Counted from the stretch's first letter, positions 1 to 7,214 are shown. The stretch: 8,695 nucleotides of DNA from an uncultured Dyadobacter sp. (GCA_946481035.1 CAMLNK010000119.1:1-8695); one strand, 5' to 3'. The notes: a model not told the origin generated them from the sequence alone. Made by a program: numbers and translations.

Positions 1-1173
1 CGCCGAAAATTCATTGATGCTCACCGCCGAATCGACGAAGATATTTTTGAACAGTCTTTGCTGGAAACCCGCAGAAAACGATGCGCCCCAGTATTTTGTA
101 TTGAAACGCCGGACAACATCGGATGTGCTGCGCTTGGTCATGAAATTGGCTATTTCCAATGCGGTATAAAACCCTGAAAGGTTGTTACCCGATCTTCCAC
201 GGCGGATCTGCATGGGTTGTAGAAAGTAGTAGCGGCCTTGCAAGCCGGTCTTGACGAAAAAGCCCCGCATTCCTGCCAGTTCCGTATCGTAGAACTCCGC
301 ATTGGCATTGATATCGATGGAAAACGGGCTTGCTCCGAATTTCGCTTCCCGCGCAATCCCCAGTCGCAGCGATCGCTGGCCAAGACCCAGGCTGGCCTCG
401 GGAAACCGCAATTTCCACTGGTTGCGGATCTCTTCATCGCAAAGCAGCACTTCACAGGTTTCGGTGGGCACGGTTCGTTTCCAATCGCCAAATGCAACGC
501 CGACGGTCATTTGCGTGGAAAGAATGAAATTTCGGTTGCTTACCTCCTTGGCCGGGCGGGGGAAATAGGGGTCAAACCCAGTTTTATCTTGATCCAGGTA
601 GTAGGCACCGAGCGAAATGTCGACATGCCCGCGGTTGAAAACCCGGCTTTGAAAGCCAGTCGTCAGTCCGAAGGTGTACGCGTTGGAATTAGTTGGCGAG
701 GTTTTGTCCCAGTTGCCAAAGCGTTTGTCTAAGAGCGCAGCTACATAAGTACCGCTGAAATTATTGGCATTCAACCCCTTTGCGATCCGTTTCCCCATAT
801 TATAATACCAACGAGCCTTTGCACCAACCCACCAATCCCGACCCCATTCCTTGGTGAAAGTGTTCATATAAATACCGTCGCCGGTATGGTTGGTCTTTTT
901 GTATAGACTGGCTTCGACAGACAGCTGCGGCAAAAGCTTGTATTCATACCCCAGCACAATACCGATGCCCCGCACATCCGAAGAGGTGTATCCTGCCTTG
1001 ACTAGATTCTGTGTAGGTACCCGCGTCATAAACACATTGTCGTACCGATCGATAAACTTCTGCCGGACGGTCAATGTGTCGGGTTCTTCGCTGTAAGTCA
1101 CGCGGAGGGTGTCCTGCGCGGAGGCAGTCAACGATTTCAGCAGGATCAGAAACAGCGGTAAATAGTATTTCAT
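1..1173 (-). CDS. Outer-membrane beta-barrel-like protein, partial (3' end beyond the window)
   Basis: The frame stays open from an ATG at 1171-1173 down to base 1, giving 391 codons with no stop, so the C-terminus lies outside the window. Residues 1-19 form a signal peptide: M-K, a hydrophobic core (about residues 3-12), then A17-S-A19 before Q20. The mature part is rich in alternating aromatic and polar stretches, for example around residues 75-90, 115-135 and 160-185, with many Tyr, Phe, Trp and Gly. That is typical of transmembrane beta strands. I see no TonB-dependent plug domain, no catalytic motif and no named family. The gene follows the reductase on the same strand after 147 bp; no convincing promoter box is visible in that gap. 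Export to the outer membrane is a fairly safe inference; the substrate or role is unknown. A continuous frame with strand-like composition shows that this is the real gene and that the antisense frames are shadows. Confidence 0.85.
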   Translation of the reverse strand, partial: MKYYLPLFLILLKSLTASAQDTLRVTYSEEPDTLTVRQKFIDRYDNVFMTRVPTQNLVKAGYTSSDVRGIGIVLGYEYKLLPQLSVEASLYKKTNHTGDGIYMNTFTKEWGRDWWVGAKARWYYNMGKRIAKGLNANNFSGTYVAALLDKRFGNWDKTSPTNSNAYTFGLTTGFQSRVFNRGHVDISLGAYYLDQDKTGFDPYFPRPAKEVSNRNFILSTQMTVGVAFGDWKRTVPTETCEVLLCDEEIRNQWKLRFPEASLGLGQRSLRLGIAREAKFGASPFSIDINANAEFYDTELAGMRGFFVKTGLQGRYYFLQPMQIRRGRSGNNLSGFYTALEIANFMTKRSTSDVVRRFNTKYWGASFSAGFQQRLFKNIFVDSAVSINEFSA

Positions 1174-1320
1174 GCAAACAGCGGTCAATGCGGCTCCGTG
1201 TTCATGAAAGAGGCGAATTTTACCGGAAATGGTTGTATGACCCATATGAAGCCGTCGTATTTGCGGCGATAATGAGCCATTAATGGTGGTTAAAAGGGTA
1301 TTTCGCAGCTCGCGGCGAGA

Positions 1321-1989
1321 TTATTTTTCAAAAACCAAAGTCTCCGCGTTCGCGCCCAGCTCTTCCAATGCTTTCAAAATCGACTCCGTGAATGCATCCG
1401 GACCGCAGACATAGAAGGGTTGGTCGAAATGCGTGATATATTTTTGCAGGAAATCCTTGTCGATGCGGCCGTGGTAATAACCTGCCGCGTTTTCGCCCGA
1501 AATGAGGTTGAAGAAATGGTCGCCGAGGATTTTTTCAAGTTCTTCTTTGAGGATAATGTCGGCGGTGGTGCGGTTGGAGAAGAAAAGCTGGTTTGCCCCA
1601 ACCTGTCCTTTGGAATACAAATCCCTGAAAATGGCCAAAAATGGCGTAATACCGGCGCCACCCGCCAGGAATACGCCTTCGCCTTTGTATTCGATGGCGC
1701 CCCAGGCGTCGCTGATCTCGAAGCTGTCGCCCGGCCGGACGTGCGTCAATGCATTGGTAACGCCGTCGTGGTCGGTGTAGGATTTGATCGTGAATTCGAG
1801 CGTTTCCGCCGTGGGCAGCGATGTGAACGTAAACGGCCGCTTTTCTGCCGCCCACTGATCTTTCAGGATCGAGAAGTCCGTCGCCTGGCCGGGCGTGTAC
1901 GTGAAGCCCGCCGGTTTTTCTACGGTATAGGCATTTACATTATGGGTAACAGGTTTTTTCGCGAGCAGTTTGACAGTGTAATCGGCCAT
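1321..1989 (-). CDS. FAD-binding oxidoreductase, ferredoxin/flavodoxin-NAD(P)H reductase family
   Basis: A complete protein of 222 residues. Residues 1-100 form the FAD-binding barrel, with the flavin motif RPFTFTS at 51-57. Residues 101-222 form the NAD(P)-binding domain, with GGAGITP at 110-116, CGPDAF at 195-200 and a terminal F-E-K. These motifs and their order define the ferredoxin-NADP+ reductase superfamily, which moves electrons between NAD(P)H and a one-electron carrier through FAD. There is no cysteine cluster for a 2Fe-2S centre and no globin domain, so it is a minimal two-domain reductase that needs a separate partner such as a flavodoxin, ferredoxin or haem protein. That partner is not in the window. 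No signal peptide is seen, so it is cytoplasmic. It starts 66 bp after the Crp/Fnr regulator on the same strand, which suggests a shared transcript and redox-related control. The family call is firm; the physiological electron partner is unknown. Confidence 0.92.
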   Translation of the reverse strand: MADYTVKLLAKKPVTHNVNAYTVEKPAGFTYTPGQATDFSILKDQWAAEKRPFTFTSLPTAETLEFTIKSYTDHDGVTNALTHVRPGDSFEISDAWGAIEYKGEGVFLAGGAGITPFLAIFRDLYSKGQVGANQLFFSNRTTADIILKEELEKILGDHFFNLISGENAAGYYHGRIDKDFLQKYITHFDQPFYVCGPDAFTESILKALEELGANAETLVFEK

Positions 1990-2028
1990 GGCGGTAGGTT
2001 TGGGGGACGTTGTGGATACAAACTTTAT

Positions 2029-2059
2029 GCAAAATACGCACTCGCAAGGCCGCTGTCAA
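2029..2059 (-). promoter_or_regulatory. Weak candidate promoter for the reductase gene
   Basis: Reading leftward there is TTGAC (2059-2055), 18 bases, then TATTTTGC (2036-2029), about 40 bp before the reductase ATG. The second box is one T short of the Bacteroidota -7 consensus TAnnTTTG. The TTGAC box overlaps the stop codon of the regulator. Read-through from the regulator is at least as likely a source of transcription. Confidence 0.25.
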
Positions 2060-2661
2060 GGATGGTTTTTATCGAATTGCATGGTTTTCAGGCAGCGGCT
2101 GAAAGTAGCAGGTGTGGTGCCGAGGTAGGTGGCAATGTAATGGTCGGGAATGCGGCGGAACAGCGACGACGGCTGGGCGATATAATGCGCGATGCGCTCT
2201 TCCACCGACAAATATTTGAAGACCTTCACCTTATCCGTAAAATTAATGAGGTGTTGTTCCAGAAGCTTCACCGCCAGCTTGCCCATGTAGGCATCTTCTT
2301 CGACTAGTTTCCGGTATGAGTCATAGGAAATTGCATAAACGGTGGTGTCTTCCAGGGTTTCCAAAACTTCGTTTGACAGCTTTTGCAATAAAAAGCTTTC
2401 CGCAATGCAAACGATATCGCCTTCCGAAACCAGCAGCGAAGTAATATCCTCGGACCCGCGCAGGTAATACGTACGCATGACCCCTTTTTCAATGAAATAC
2501 AACGATGGACTCACCTGCCCTAAATCAACCAGCACCCGACCTTTCGGAATCATAAACCTTTTTAGGTTTTTCTGAAATTTTTCCCTGATTTCCTCTGAAA
2601 CCATGAATTTCGAGGCTTCCAATAAATGATATAGCGGTTTTAATTCTTCGGAGAGCTGCAT
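2056..2661 (-). CDS. Crp/Fnr-family transcriptional regulator
   Basis: A protein of 201 residues with the two-part Crp layout. The N-terminal cyclic-nucleotide-binding-type jelly roll covers about residues 20-115, with G-x-V-L-V-D-L-G at 41-48, F-I-E-K-G at 56-60 and E-G-D-I at 80-83. A long dimerisation helix follows (about 118-150), then a winged helix-turn-helix with recognition region 171-192. It has only two cysteines (85 and 190), so it cannot carry an Fnr-type Fe-S cluster, and the cAMP-contact residues of Crp are not apparent; the effector is unknown. I chose the ATG at 2659-2661. A longer frame reaches a TTG at 2728-2730, but that codon sits inside an operator palindrome and its 23 extra residues look unlike this family. 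The recognition helix reads TPATFSR: Ser and Arg match the DNA-contact positions of Fnr, but the usual Glu is Ala. It is divergent from the gene at 2806 and likely in one operon with the reductase. Confidence 0.9.
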   Translation of the reverse strand: MQLSEELKPLYHLLEASKFMVSEEIREKFQKNLKRFMIPKGRVLVDLGQVSPSLYFIEKGVMRTYYLRGSEDITSLLVSEGDIVCIAESFLLQKLSNEVLETLEDTTVYAISYDSYRKLVEEDAYMGKLAVKLLEQHLINFTDKVKVFKYLSVEERIAHYIAQPSSLFRRIPDHYIATYLGTTPATFSRCLKTMQFDKNHP

Positions 2662-2692
2662 TGTATAATTGAAATGATAAAGAGTGGCGGAA

Positions 2693-2708
2693 ATTGTCGT
2701 ACGACAAT
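2693..2708. promoter_or_regulatory. Operator 1: perfect 16-bp palindrome
   Basis: ATTGTCGTACGACAAT is a perfect palindrome with core TTGTC-GTAC-GACAA at 2694-2707. The 5-4-5 layout matches the Crp/Fnr class (Fnr itself uses TTGAT-N4-ATCAA). Its centre lies about 40 bp upstream of the regulator ATG, a position suited to autorepression or autoactivation. Binding by the adjacent regulator is an inference from position and symmetry. Confidence 0.75.
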
Positions 2709-2716
2709 GCAAAATC

Positions 2717-2730
2717 TTGTCGTACGACAA
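2717..2730. promoter_or_regulatory. Operator 2: perfect 14-bp palindrome, identical core to operator 1
   Basis: TTGTCGTACGACAA is an exact second copy of the core, with its centre 23 bp from that of operator 1. A 14-bp identical palindrome repeated within 40 bp of non-coding DNA is very unlikely by chance. It lies about 62 bp from the regulator ATG and 82 bp from the divergent ATG. Confidence 0.75.
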
Positions 2731-2739
2731 CTGGAAATG

Positions 2740-2753
2740 ATGTCTCCTGACAA
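2740..2753. promoter_or_regulatory. Operator 3: degenerate third site in register
   Basis: ATGTC-TCCT-GACAA matches 9 of the 10 half-site bases of operators 1 and 2, and its centre is again exactly 23 bp further on. The central four bases differ, as expected if only the half-sites are read. It is the closest site to the divergent membrane-protein gene, with its centre about 59 bp from that ATG, so it may serve that promoter. A weak -7-like TAATTTG lies at 2777-2783. Confidence 0.55.
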
Positions 2754-2805
2754 GTTATAAAATAATAACAGGGAAGTAATTTGACGAGGACAAAAACTAC
2801 TCACA

Positions 2806-3390
2806 ATGAACTTCACATTACTTAAAACCATCATTCTATCGAGCCTCATTGGTTCCACAACCATGCGGGCCGATGCGCAGGATAAAGGCAAAAGCGAGTG
2901 GAATATCGGTGCCGGGACTATGGCATCGGAGGATGCTGCTGGCGATCTGGCTCTTCTTTGGATCAGTACACTATTTAACAGCCCGAGGGAAGTGAAAGCG
3001 ACGCGTGTTAGCTGGTCGGTCAGCTATAAGTACCATGTATCTGAGCGATTTGCGATAGGCGGCAGCTCGGTGTACAATCCGACATCGGACAGATGGTTAG
3101 AGGATTTTGATTACGACGACGATCGATGGAAAAGCCGCTCCCTGACAACCGCGGCGGAAGCCACATTGTTTTGGCAAAAGGGGAAGGATTTTCAATTCTA
3201 TGGAATGCTCGGTGCCGCTATTATTGCCAAACGCCGCACGTTTTATGACATGCAGGCGGAGACAAACTTCGGCACTACTTTTCAAGCGACGCCGGTTGGT
3301 TTGCGAATGGGGAATAAAGTCGCGGTATTTATGGAGTTGGGTTATGGTTATAAAGGGATTTTTAATGGCGGGTTAAGCCTTCGTTTGTGA
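2806..3390 (+). CDS. Small exported protein, probable outer-membrane beta barrel
   Basis: A protein of 194 residues. Residues 1-24 form a signal peptide: a short positive start with K7, a hydrophobic core at about 8-20, then A22-D-A24 before Q25. The mature part consists of alternating hydrophobic/polar segments with glycines and aromatics: W-N-I-G-A-G near 32-37, S-W-S-V-S-Y-K-Y near 69-76, F-Y-G-M-L-G-A-A near 131-138, and a final segment (about 175-194) with ELGYGYKG followed by GGLSLRL. This fits an 8-10-strand barrel of OmpA/OprF-like size, but no Pfam-type signature is recognised. The acidic D-Y-D-D-D run at about 103-107 would sit in a loop. It is divergent from the Crp/Fnr regulator, and three operator sites fill the space between them, so it is a good candidate target. 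Function unknown. Confidence 0.82.
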   Translation: MNFTLLKTIILSSLIGSTTMRADAQDKGKSEWNIGAGTMASEDAAGDLALLWISTLFNSPREVKATRVSWSVSYKYHVSERFAIGGSSVYNPTSDRWLEDFDYDDDRWKSRSLTTAAEATLFWQKGKDFQFYGMLGAAIIAKRRTFYDMQAETNFGTTFQATPVGLRMGNKVAVFMELGYGYKGIFNGGLSLRL

Positions 3391-3484
3391 CTTTTGATTT
3401 TGTAAAAAAACGGCGAAAGATTACCGTTAAATTATCGATTGAGCCTATGGTTTCGTAGCGCAGGGAATTAGGCGGGATTTATTA

Positions 3485-3492
3485 TATCTTCG
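3485..3492 (+). promoter_or_regulatory. Candidate -7 box for the large surface-protein gene
   Basis: TATCTTCG matches TAnnTTTG at 5 of 6 fixed positions and lies 62 bp upstream of the chosen ATG at 3555. No clear TTG is found at the -33 distance, so confidence is low. The rest of 3391-3554 holds only a weak 5-bp hairpin (3409-3413 with 3424-3428). Confidence 0.3.
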
Positions 3493-3554
3493 TCAAGGTA
3501 TTTAGCAGTTACATATTGTTGATGTACCTGTTTTTACACTTGACACGCGACGCT

Positions 3555-6500
3555 ATGAAAATTATTCTGCGATTCTTCGCGCTGGTTGCGCTCATGGTGA
3601 CCGACCAAATTTCTTTCTCACAAACGCTGGACATTCCATGGCCATCTGGTCCGGGTACGATGACTTCCGCGTCCACCATCGTACTCAGTAATGGGAATTT
3701 TGTTATTTCAAACAGGGAATATGATGAAGGAGGAAAATCAGATATAGGGGTAGTATACCTTTTCGATGGCAATACGAAGAAGTTGATCAGTACTTTGAAA
3801 GGGTCCACCGCCAATGACCAGGTCGGTGATCGGCTGTTTGCATTGCCTAACGGTAACTTCGTGGTAGTGAGCAGTTATTGGGACAACGGCGCGATAGCCG
3901 ATGTGGGTGCGGTCACCTGGGTAAATGGGGTTACGGGGCTGAATGGCGTAGTGAGTGCAGCCAATTCATTGATTGGCAACGTTCAGTCGGATGTGGTAGG
4001 GACCACCGGTATCACTATTTTACCCGGCGGCAACTACCTTGTAAAAAGCTTTTCGTTGAAGGCACCCGGAAAGATTGCCGTCGGGGCGGTTACCTGGTGC
4101 AATGGCAATACCGGGTTGACCGGAAATGTAAATGCCACCAATTCGCTGATCGGTGCGAACCAGGGGGATGCGCTGGGATATCTGGACATTCTGGTTTTGT
4201 TAAATGGTAACTACGTGGTGCCATGCCCAAACTGGGACAGCCCTACCAGTCAGGATGTTGGCGCGGTAATCTGGGGTAACGGATCAACGGGCGTCTCCGG
4301 CGTGGTCAGCGCAGCGATTGCATTGACGGGCTCCCATACCGGCGACCGCATCGGCGATGGTTACGGATTGACAGGACTTACAAACGGAAATTATGTAGTC
4401 AGAAGTCCCGAATGGGATAATGGAAATATTCAAAACGCGGGTGCCGTCACTTTCTGTAATGGTTCAACCGGCCTTACGGGTGTTGTCAGTGCGGTCAATT
4501 CACTGGTAGGTACCGAGGCAGAGCATAGCGTTGGCAGTAGCGTTACCGCACTTTTGAATGGTAATTACGTCGTCGGTAGCCGTTCGTGGTCGAATGCCGC
4601 GACAGGGGCTTTTGGGGCTGTTACCTGGGGAAATGGCGTAACCGGCATCACAGGAGCAATCACGGAAACGAATTCACTTTACGGATCCCGGCGCAGCGAT
4701 ATCGGGGGTGCTGTTGCATTGTCAAACGGCAACTATGTGGTTGGCAGCCCCATATGGACGCGCGACAGCATCATATACGGTGCGGGTGCGATTACCTGGG
4801 CTGATGGAACCACTGGTATTACCGGCCGGATTTCGGCGTCCAATTCGCTGATAGGAAGAGACTCGCTCGACAATATCGGTTTGCGGGGTGTTTTTCCGCT
4901 TAGCAATGGCCATTATGTAGTGGCGAGTCCGTTTTGGAGGAACAACGGCAAGCAATCCGTGGGCGCGGTGACCTGGTGCGACGGTTTCACCGGCCGGATC
5001 GGAGAGGTGACGAACCAGAATTCATTTGTCGGAGCAAAGGATTTTGACAATGTTGGCAATGTCACGATAACCCCCCTGATCAACGGTAACTACGTCATTC
5101 AGAGCTCATTTACGGATATTGACGGAATAGATCGCGCCGGGGCCGTCACCTGGGCCGACGGGTCGAAGGAGTTTGTGGATACATTGAGTGCGTCCAACTC
5201 GCTGTTTGGCAGCCATGAGGTAGATCTGATCGGACGGACGGTGAGGCCGCTCGATAATGGGAATTATTTGATTTTGAGTGAGATTTGGGACAATGGAAAT
5301 ATAATGGACGCAGGCGCTGTGACCTGGGCCAGCGGAACAAGCGTGATCGCGGGAGAAATCAATAGCGCTAATTCTCTGGTTGGGACAAAAAACGGCGGCA
5401 AGCTGGGGCAATATGGGAGGTTCGAGACGTTGCCTGGGGGTGATTATTTAGTGAAAGCTCCATGGAATAATGTGGGTGCCATTACCTGGGGAAACGGCGC
5501 AACGGGCACGGTTGGGGAAGTAAATGACTGCAACAGCTATCTCGGGGCAGGCGATGGCGTGTACAATTCGACGCATGGGTACCTTGTTACGGTAAATTCG
5601 GCAGAAAACGTCGTCAGGCTGGTTTACCGCACGGGCGGCCCGCTTTTGGCAATGTCGCAGGACGCAACCGCTGCGGACATCAATTCGGCGCAAACGACAT
5701 CCTTCATGGGTGGAGCAGGCTGCCGGATTATCGCTACTGTGGCTTCGCAGGGTGCAAATCCTGTCACCGGAAACGTAAATGCGAAAGCCTGGCTCGAAAG
5801 CGGTGTTCCCTCTTTCCACGGCGACCCGTTTGTGGCCAGGCATTATGAGATTACCCCCGCGCAAAATGCCGCGAATGCAACCGGGCGTGTCACATTATAC
5901 TTTTCACAAGGCGAATTTATTGCATTTAATGCTGCTCCCGGCAGCACGCGCGACCTGCCCGTGGATGCAGGTGATGCCATGGGAAAAGCGAACCTTCGCA
6001 TCGGCAAATATTCCGGCACGAGCAACGATGGCAGCGGCCTGCCCGGCACTTATCCATCCATTGCATCCACGATCATCGACCCGGATGATAATGACATCGT
6101 CTGGAACGACACATTCAAGCGCTGGGAAGTTACTTTCGACACCGAGGGTTTTAGTGGTTTTGTAATACAAACAAGTACTGTTCCGTTCCCGGTACGCCTG
6201 GTTTCTTTGTCTGCCACCGCAGGGGAAGCAGCGGTGACACTCCATTGGGAAATTGCGGATCCGGTCGGATTCAGCCATTTCGAAATCGAGCGGAGCGCAA
6301 CCGGAAAGCAGTTTGAATTTGCAGGTAAAAGCATATTTGAGGAAGGGCGGACGCAGTATTCGTTTCAAGATCAAAATGCGTGGCAAAAAGCTTCAAAACA
6401 TGCCTATTACCGTTTGAAAATGATTGATGCGGACGGCAGTTATGCATTCAGTCGCATTGTGGAGGTGGAGCTGCCGGGGCATGATGCCGTTGAAACAATA

Positions 6501-6743
6501 TATGCCTATCCCAATCCATCGGCTGAGCGGGTAAGGATTCCCGTTAAGAACCTTCAAGGGGAAAAAGGCCTAGCAACGCTGGCGACGGAGGATGGGAAAA
6601 AGCTGCTCACCAGCTCAATCAGTGTAAGCAATGGCGAGATTAATCTCGATCTGCGAGGCGTCCATATTCCGTCGGGAATTTGTATTGTGCATATAGAAGT
6701 AGGAGGAGTGCAAAAACACTTCCGGTTAATGATTTCCAAATAA
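3555..6743 (+). CDS. Large T9SS-secreted surface protein with eleven GNYVV/GAVTW repeats
   Basis: A protein of 1062 residues from the ATG at 3555. In-frame TTG codons (3516, 3519) and an ATG (3522) lie upstream, but starting at 3555 places a normal signal peptide at the N-terminus: M-K, a hydrophobic core at about 3-15, then S-F-S before Q23. Residues 38-670 hold eleven tandem units of 53-60 residues (see the repeat entry), of the type I know as DUF5650 repeats. Residues about 690-878 match a linker region common in large Cytophagales surface proteins. Residues about 879-975 look like a fibronectin-like or CTD-preceding sandwich (PVRLVSLSA, YYRLKMIDADG). Residues 984-1062 are a type A T9SS sorting domain. 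The protein should cross the outer membrane through T9SS and be anchored on the surface or released. No enzymatic motif was found. An adhesin or structural role is an inference. It forms no obvious operon. Confidence 0.92.
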   Translation: MKIILRFFALVALMVTDQISFSQTLDIPWPSGPGTMTSASTIVLSNGNFVISNREYDEGGKSDIGVVYLFDGNTKKLISTLKGSTANDQVGDRLFALPNGNFVVVSSYWDNGAIADVGAVTWVNGVTGLNGVVSAANSLIGNVQSDVVGTTGITILPGGNYLVKSFSLKAPGKIAVGAVTWCNGNTGLTGNVNATNSLIGANQGDALGYLDILVLLNGNYVVPCPNWDSPTSQDVGAVIWGNGSTGVSGVVSAAIALTGSHTGDRIGDGYGLTGLTNGNYVVRSPEWDNGNIQNAGAVTFCNGSTGLTGVVSAVNSLVGTEAEHSVGSSVTALLNGNYVVGSRSWSNAATGAFGAVTWGNGVTGITGAITETNSLYGSRRSDIGGAVALSNGNYVVGSPIWTRDSIIYGAGAITWADGTTGITGRISASNSLIGRDSLDNIGLRGVFPLSNGHYVVASPFWRNNGKQSVGAVTWCDGFTGRIGEVTNQNSFVGAKDFDNVGNVTITPLINGNYVIQSSFTDIDGIDRAGAVTWADGSKEFVDTLSASNSLFGSHEVDLIGRTVRPLDNGNYLILSEIWDNGNIMDAGAVTWASGTSVIAGEINSANSLVGTKNGGKLGQYGRFETLPGGDYLVKAPWNNVGAITWGNGATGTVGEVNDCNSYLGAGDGVYNSTHGYLVTVNSAENVVRLVYRTGGPLLAMSQDATAADINSAQTTSFMGGAGCRIIATVASQGANPVTGNVNAKAWLESGVPSFHGDPFVARHYEITPAQNAANATGRVTLYFSQGEFIAFNAAPGSTRDLPVDAGDAMGKANLRIGKYSGTSNDGSGLPGTYPSIASTIIDPDDNDIVWNDTFKRWEVTFDTEGFSGFVIQTSTVPFPVRLVSLSATAGEAAVTLHWEIADPVGFSHFEIERSATGKQFEFAGKSIFEEGRTQYSFQDQNAWQKASKHAYYRLKMIDADGSYAFSRIVEVELPGHDAVETIYAYPNPSAERVRIPVKNLQGEKGLATLATEDGKKLLTSSISVSNGEINLDLRGVHIPSGICIVHIEVGGVQKHFRLMISK
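3675..5564 (+). repeat. Eleven tandem ~58-residue coding repeats
   Basis: The N-G-N-Y/F motif (or a variant) recurs at residues 46, 99, 158, 217, 277, 335, 391, 451, 510, 568 and 628 of the protein: spacings of 53-60, mean about 58. Each unit reads roughly D-x-x-G, L-x-N-G-N-Y-V-V-x-S-P-x-W-D-N-G, G-A-V-T-W-x-N-G-x-T-G-x-x-G, then S-A-x-N-S-L-x-G. GAVTW or a close variant occurs in ten units. Unit 1 instead has G-V-V-Y-L-F-D-G, which resembles FG-GAP-type propeller blades. The repeats have diverged at DNA level, so they are not a recent expansion. Confidence 0.9.
6504..6740 (+). other. T9SS type A C-terminal sorting domain (coding)
   Basis: Residues 984-1062 begin with A-Y-P-N-P-S, the standard opening of Por-secretion C-terminal domains. 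They continue with a short beta-sandwich pattern (RIPV, LATLATEDGKKLL, INLDLRGVHIPSGICIVHI) and end in FRLMISK, a typical basic tail. The family directs export through T9SS, where the domain is removed or exchanged for a surface anchor. Confidence 0.9.
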
Positions 6744-6822
6744 GTTCAATATCTGGTGCTTATCATAACGCCGCACGAAAATCATTGGTAGCAGTAATTC
6801 GAAAGATAAGCAGGTACCGGAG

Positions 6823-6870
6823 ACTGATTTCGGATTTCAAATGCTGTTTTTCAGCAAATCCGAAATCAGT
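6823..6870. terminator. Long hairpin between convergent genes, candidate terminator
   Basis: ACTGATTTCGGATTT (6823-6837) is followed by its perfect complement AAATCCGAAATCAGT (6856-6870). Inside, GCTG-TTTTT-CAGC (6843-6855) adds an apical hairpin after a 5-base bulge. Four T bases (6870-6873) follow on the plus strand, so it best serves the surface-protein gene that ends at 6743. There is no T run on the minus side. The right arm lies inside the last codons of the pentapeptide gene. Confidence 0.6.
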
Positions 6871-7214
6871 TTTCCATTGATTGTCAGTCCCTCAATATTG
6901 CAGTCCGATATATCGACACCACGCAGGTCGCATCCGACGAACTTGCTCATATGCAGGTCGCAATGCTCGAAAAGCAGCGGGCGCTGCTCCGCATTCGGGT
7001 CGTACATCGGGTGGTCGGGCGGGCACATGCCGATATTCTGAAACACCGCTCCGCCCAGCTGCGCCCCTTCGATCTTCAAATCGCTCAGATTGGCATCCGT
7101 AATGGATATATTGCTCATATTCACATCGTTGAATGTCGAATCGGACAGCATGACGCGGTTCGCCGTGATGACCGCGCATTCGCTATCGAGCGTAATTTGT
7201 TTGATGGTTTCCAT
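6837..7214 (-). CDS. Pentapeptide-repeat protein
   Basis: A protein of 125 residues with no signal peptide. Residues about 20-58 and 81-113 contain five-residue periodic segments of the A(N/D)LSX and C-D-L-x-x type, for example D-A-N-L-S-D-L-K-I-E at 40-49, F-E-H-C-D-L at 82-87 and C-D-L-R-G-V-D-I-S at 95-103. This is the pattern of right-handed quadrilateral beta helices. A P/D-rich loop (61-80) interrupts the helix. The tail at 110-121 (LTINGKLISDLL) resembles the closing segment of other small pentapeptide proteins. Family members act as protein-binding scaffolds, and some mimic DNA to protect gyrase; nothing here shows which role applies. The gene starts 105 bp after the small gene at 7320-7487 on the same strand; a weak -7-like TACATTGG (7284-7277) lies between them. 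The last codons lie within a hairpin shared with the convergent gene. Confidence 0.85.
   Translation of the reverse strand: METIKQITLDSECAVITANRVMLSDSTFNDVNMSNISITDANLSDLKIEGAQLGGAVFQNIGMCPPDHPMYDPNAEQRPLLFEHCDLHMSKFVGCDLRGVDISDCNIEGLTINGKLISDLLKNSI

Noticed and set aside
238..732. 164-codon plus-strand open frame
   Set aside because: It is antisense to the barrel-protein gene, which is open for 391 codons and has a signal peptide.
1028..1045. TTGTCGTAC half-site inside the barrel-protein gene
   Set aside because: The second half (CGATC) does not match GACAA, and it lies within coding sequence; probably chance.
1277..1319. CCATTAATGG palindrome (1277-1286) and CTCG-CGG-CGAG hairpin (1309-1319) after the reductase stop
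   Set aside because: Both are short and no T run follows; not enough for an operator or terminator call.
1420..2307. 295-codon plus-strand open frame
   Set aside because: It is antisense to both the reductase and the regulator, whose motifs are clear, and its translation is Arg/Gly-rich with no domain.
2659..2730. N-terminal extension of the Crp/Fnr regulator from a TTG start
   Set aside because: The TTG is the end of an operator palindrome and the extra residues are encoded by the operators; the ATG at 2661 fits the family length.
3516..3554. Upstream start for the large surface protein
   Set aside because: It would add 13 residues before a normal M-K signal peptide; the ATG at 3555 is the better start.
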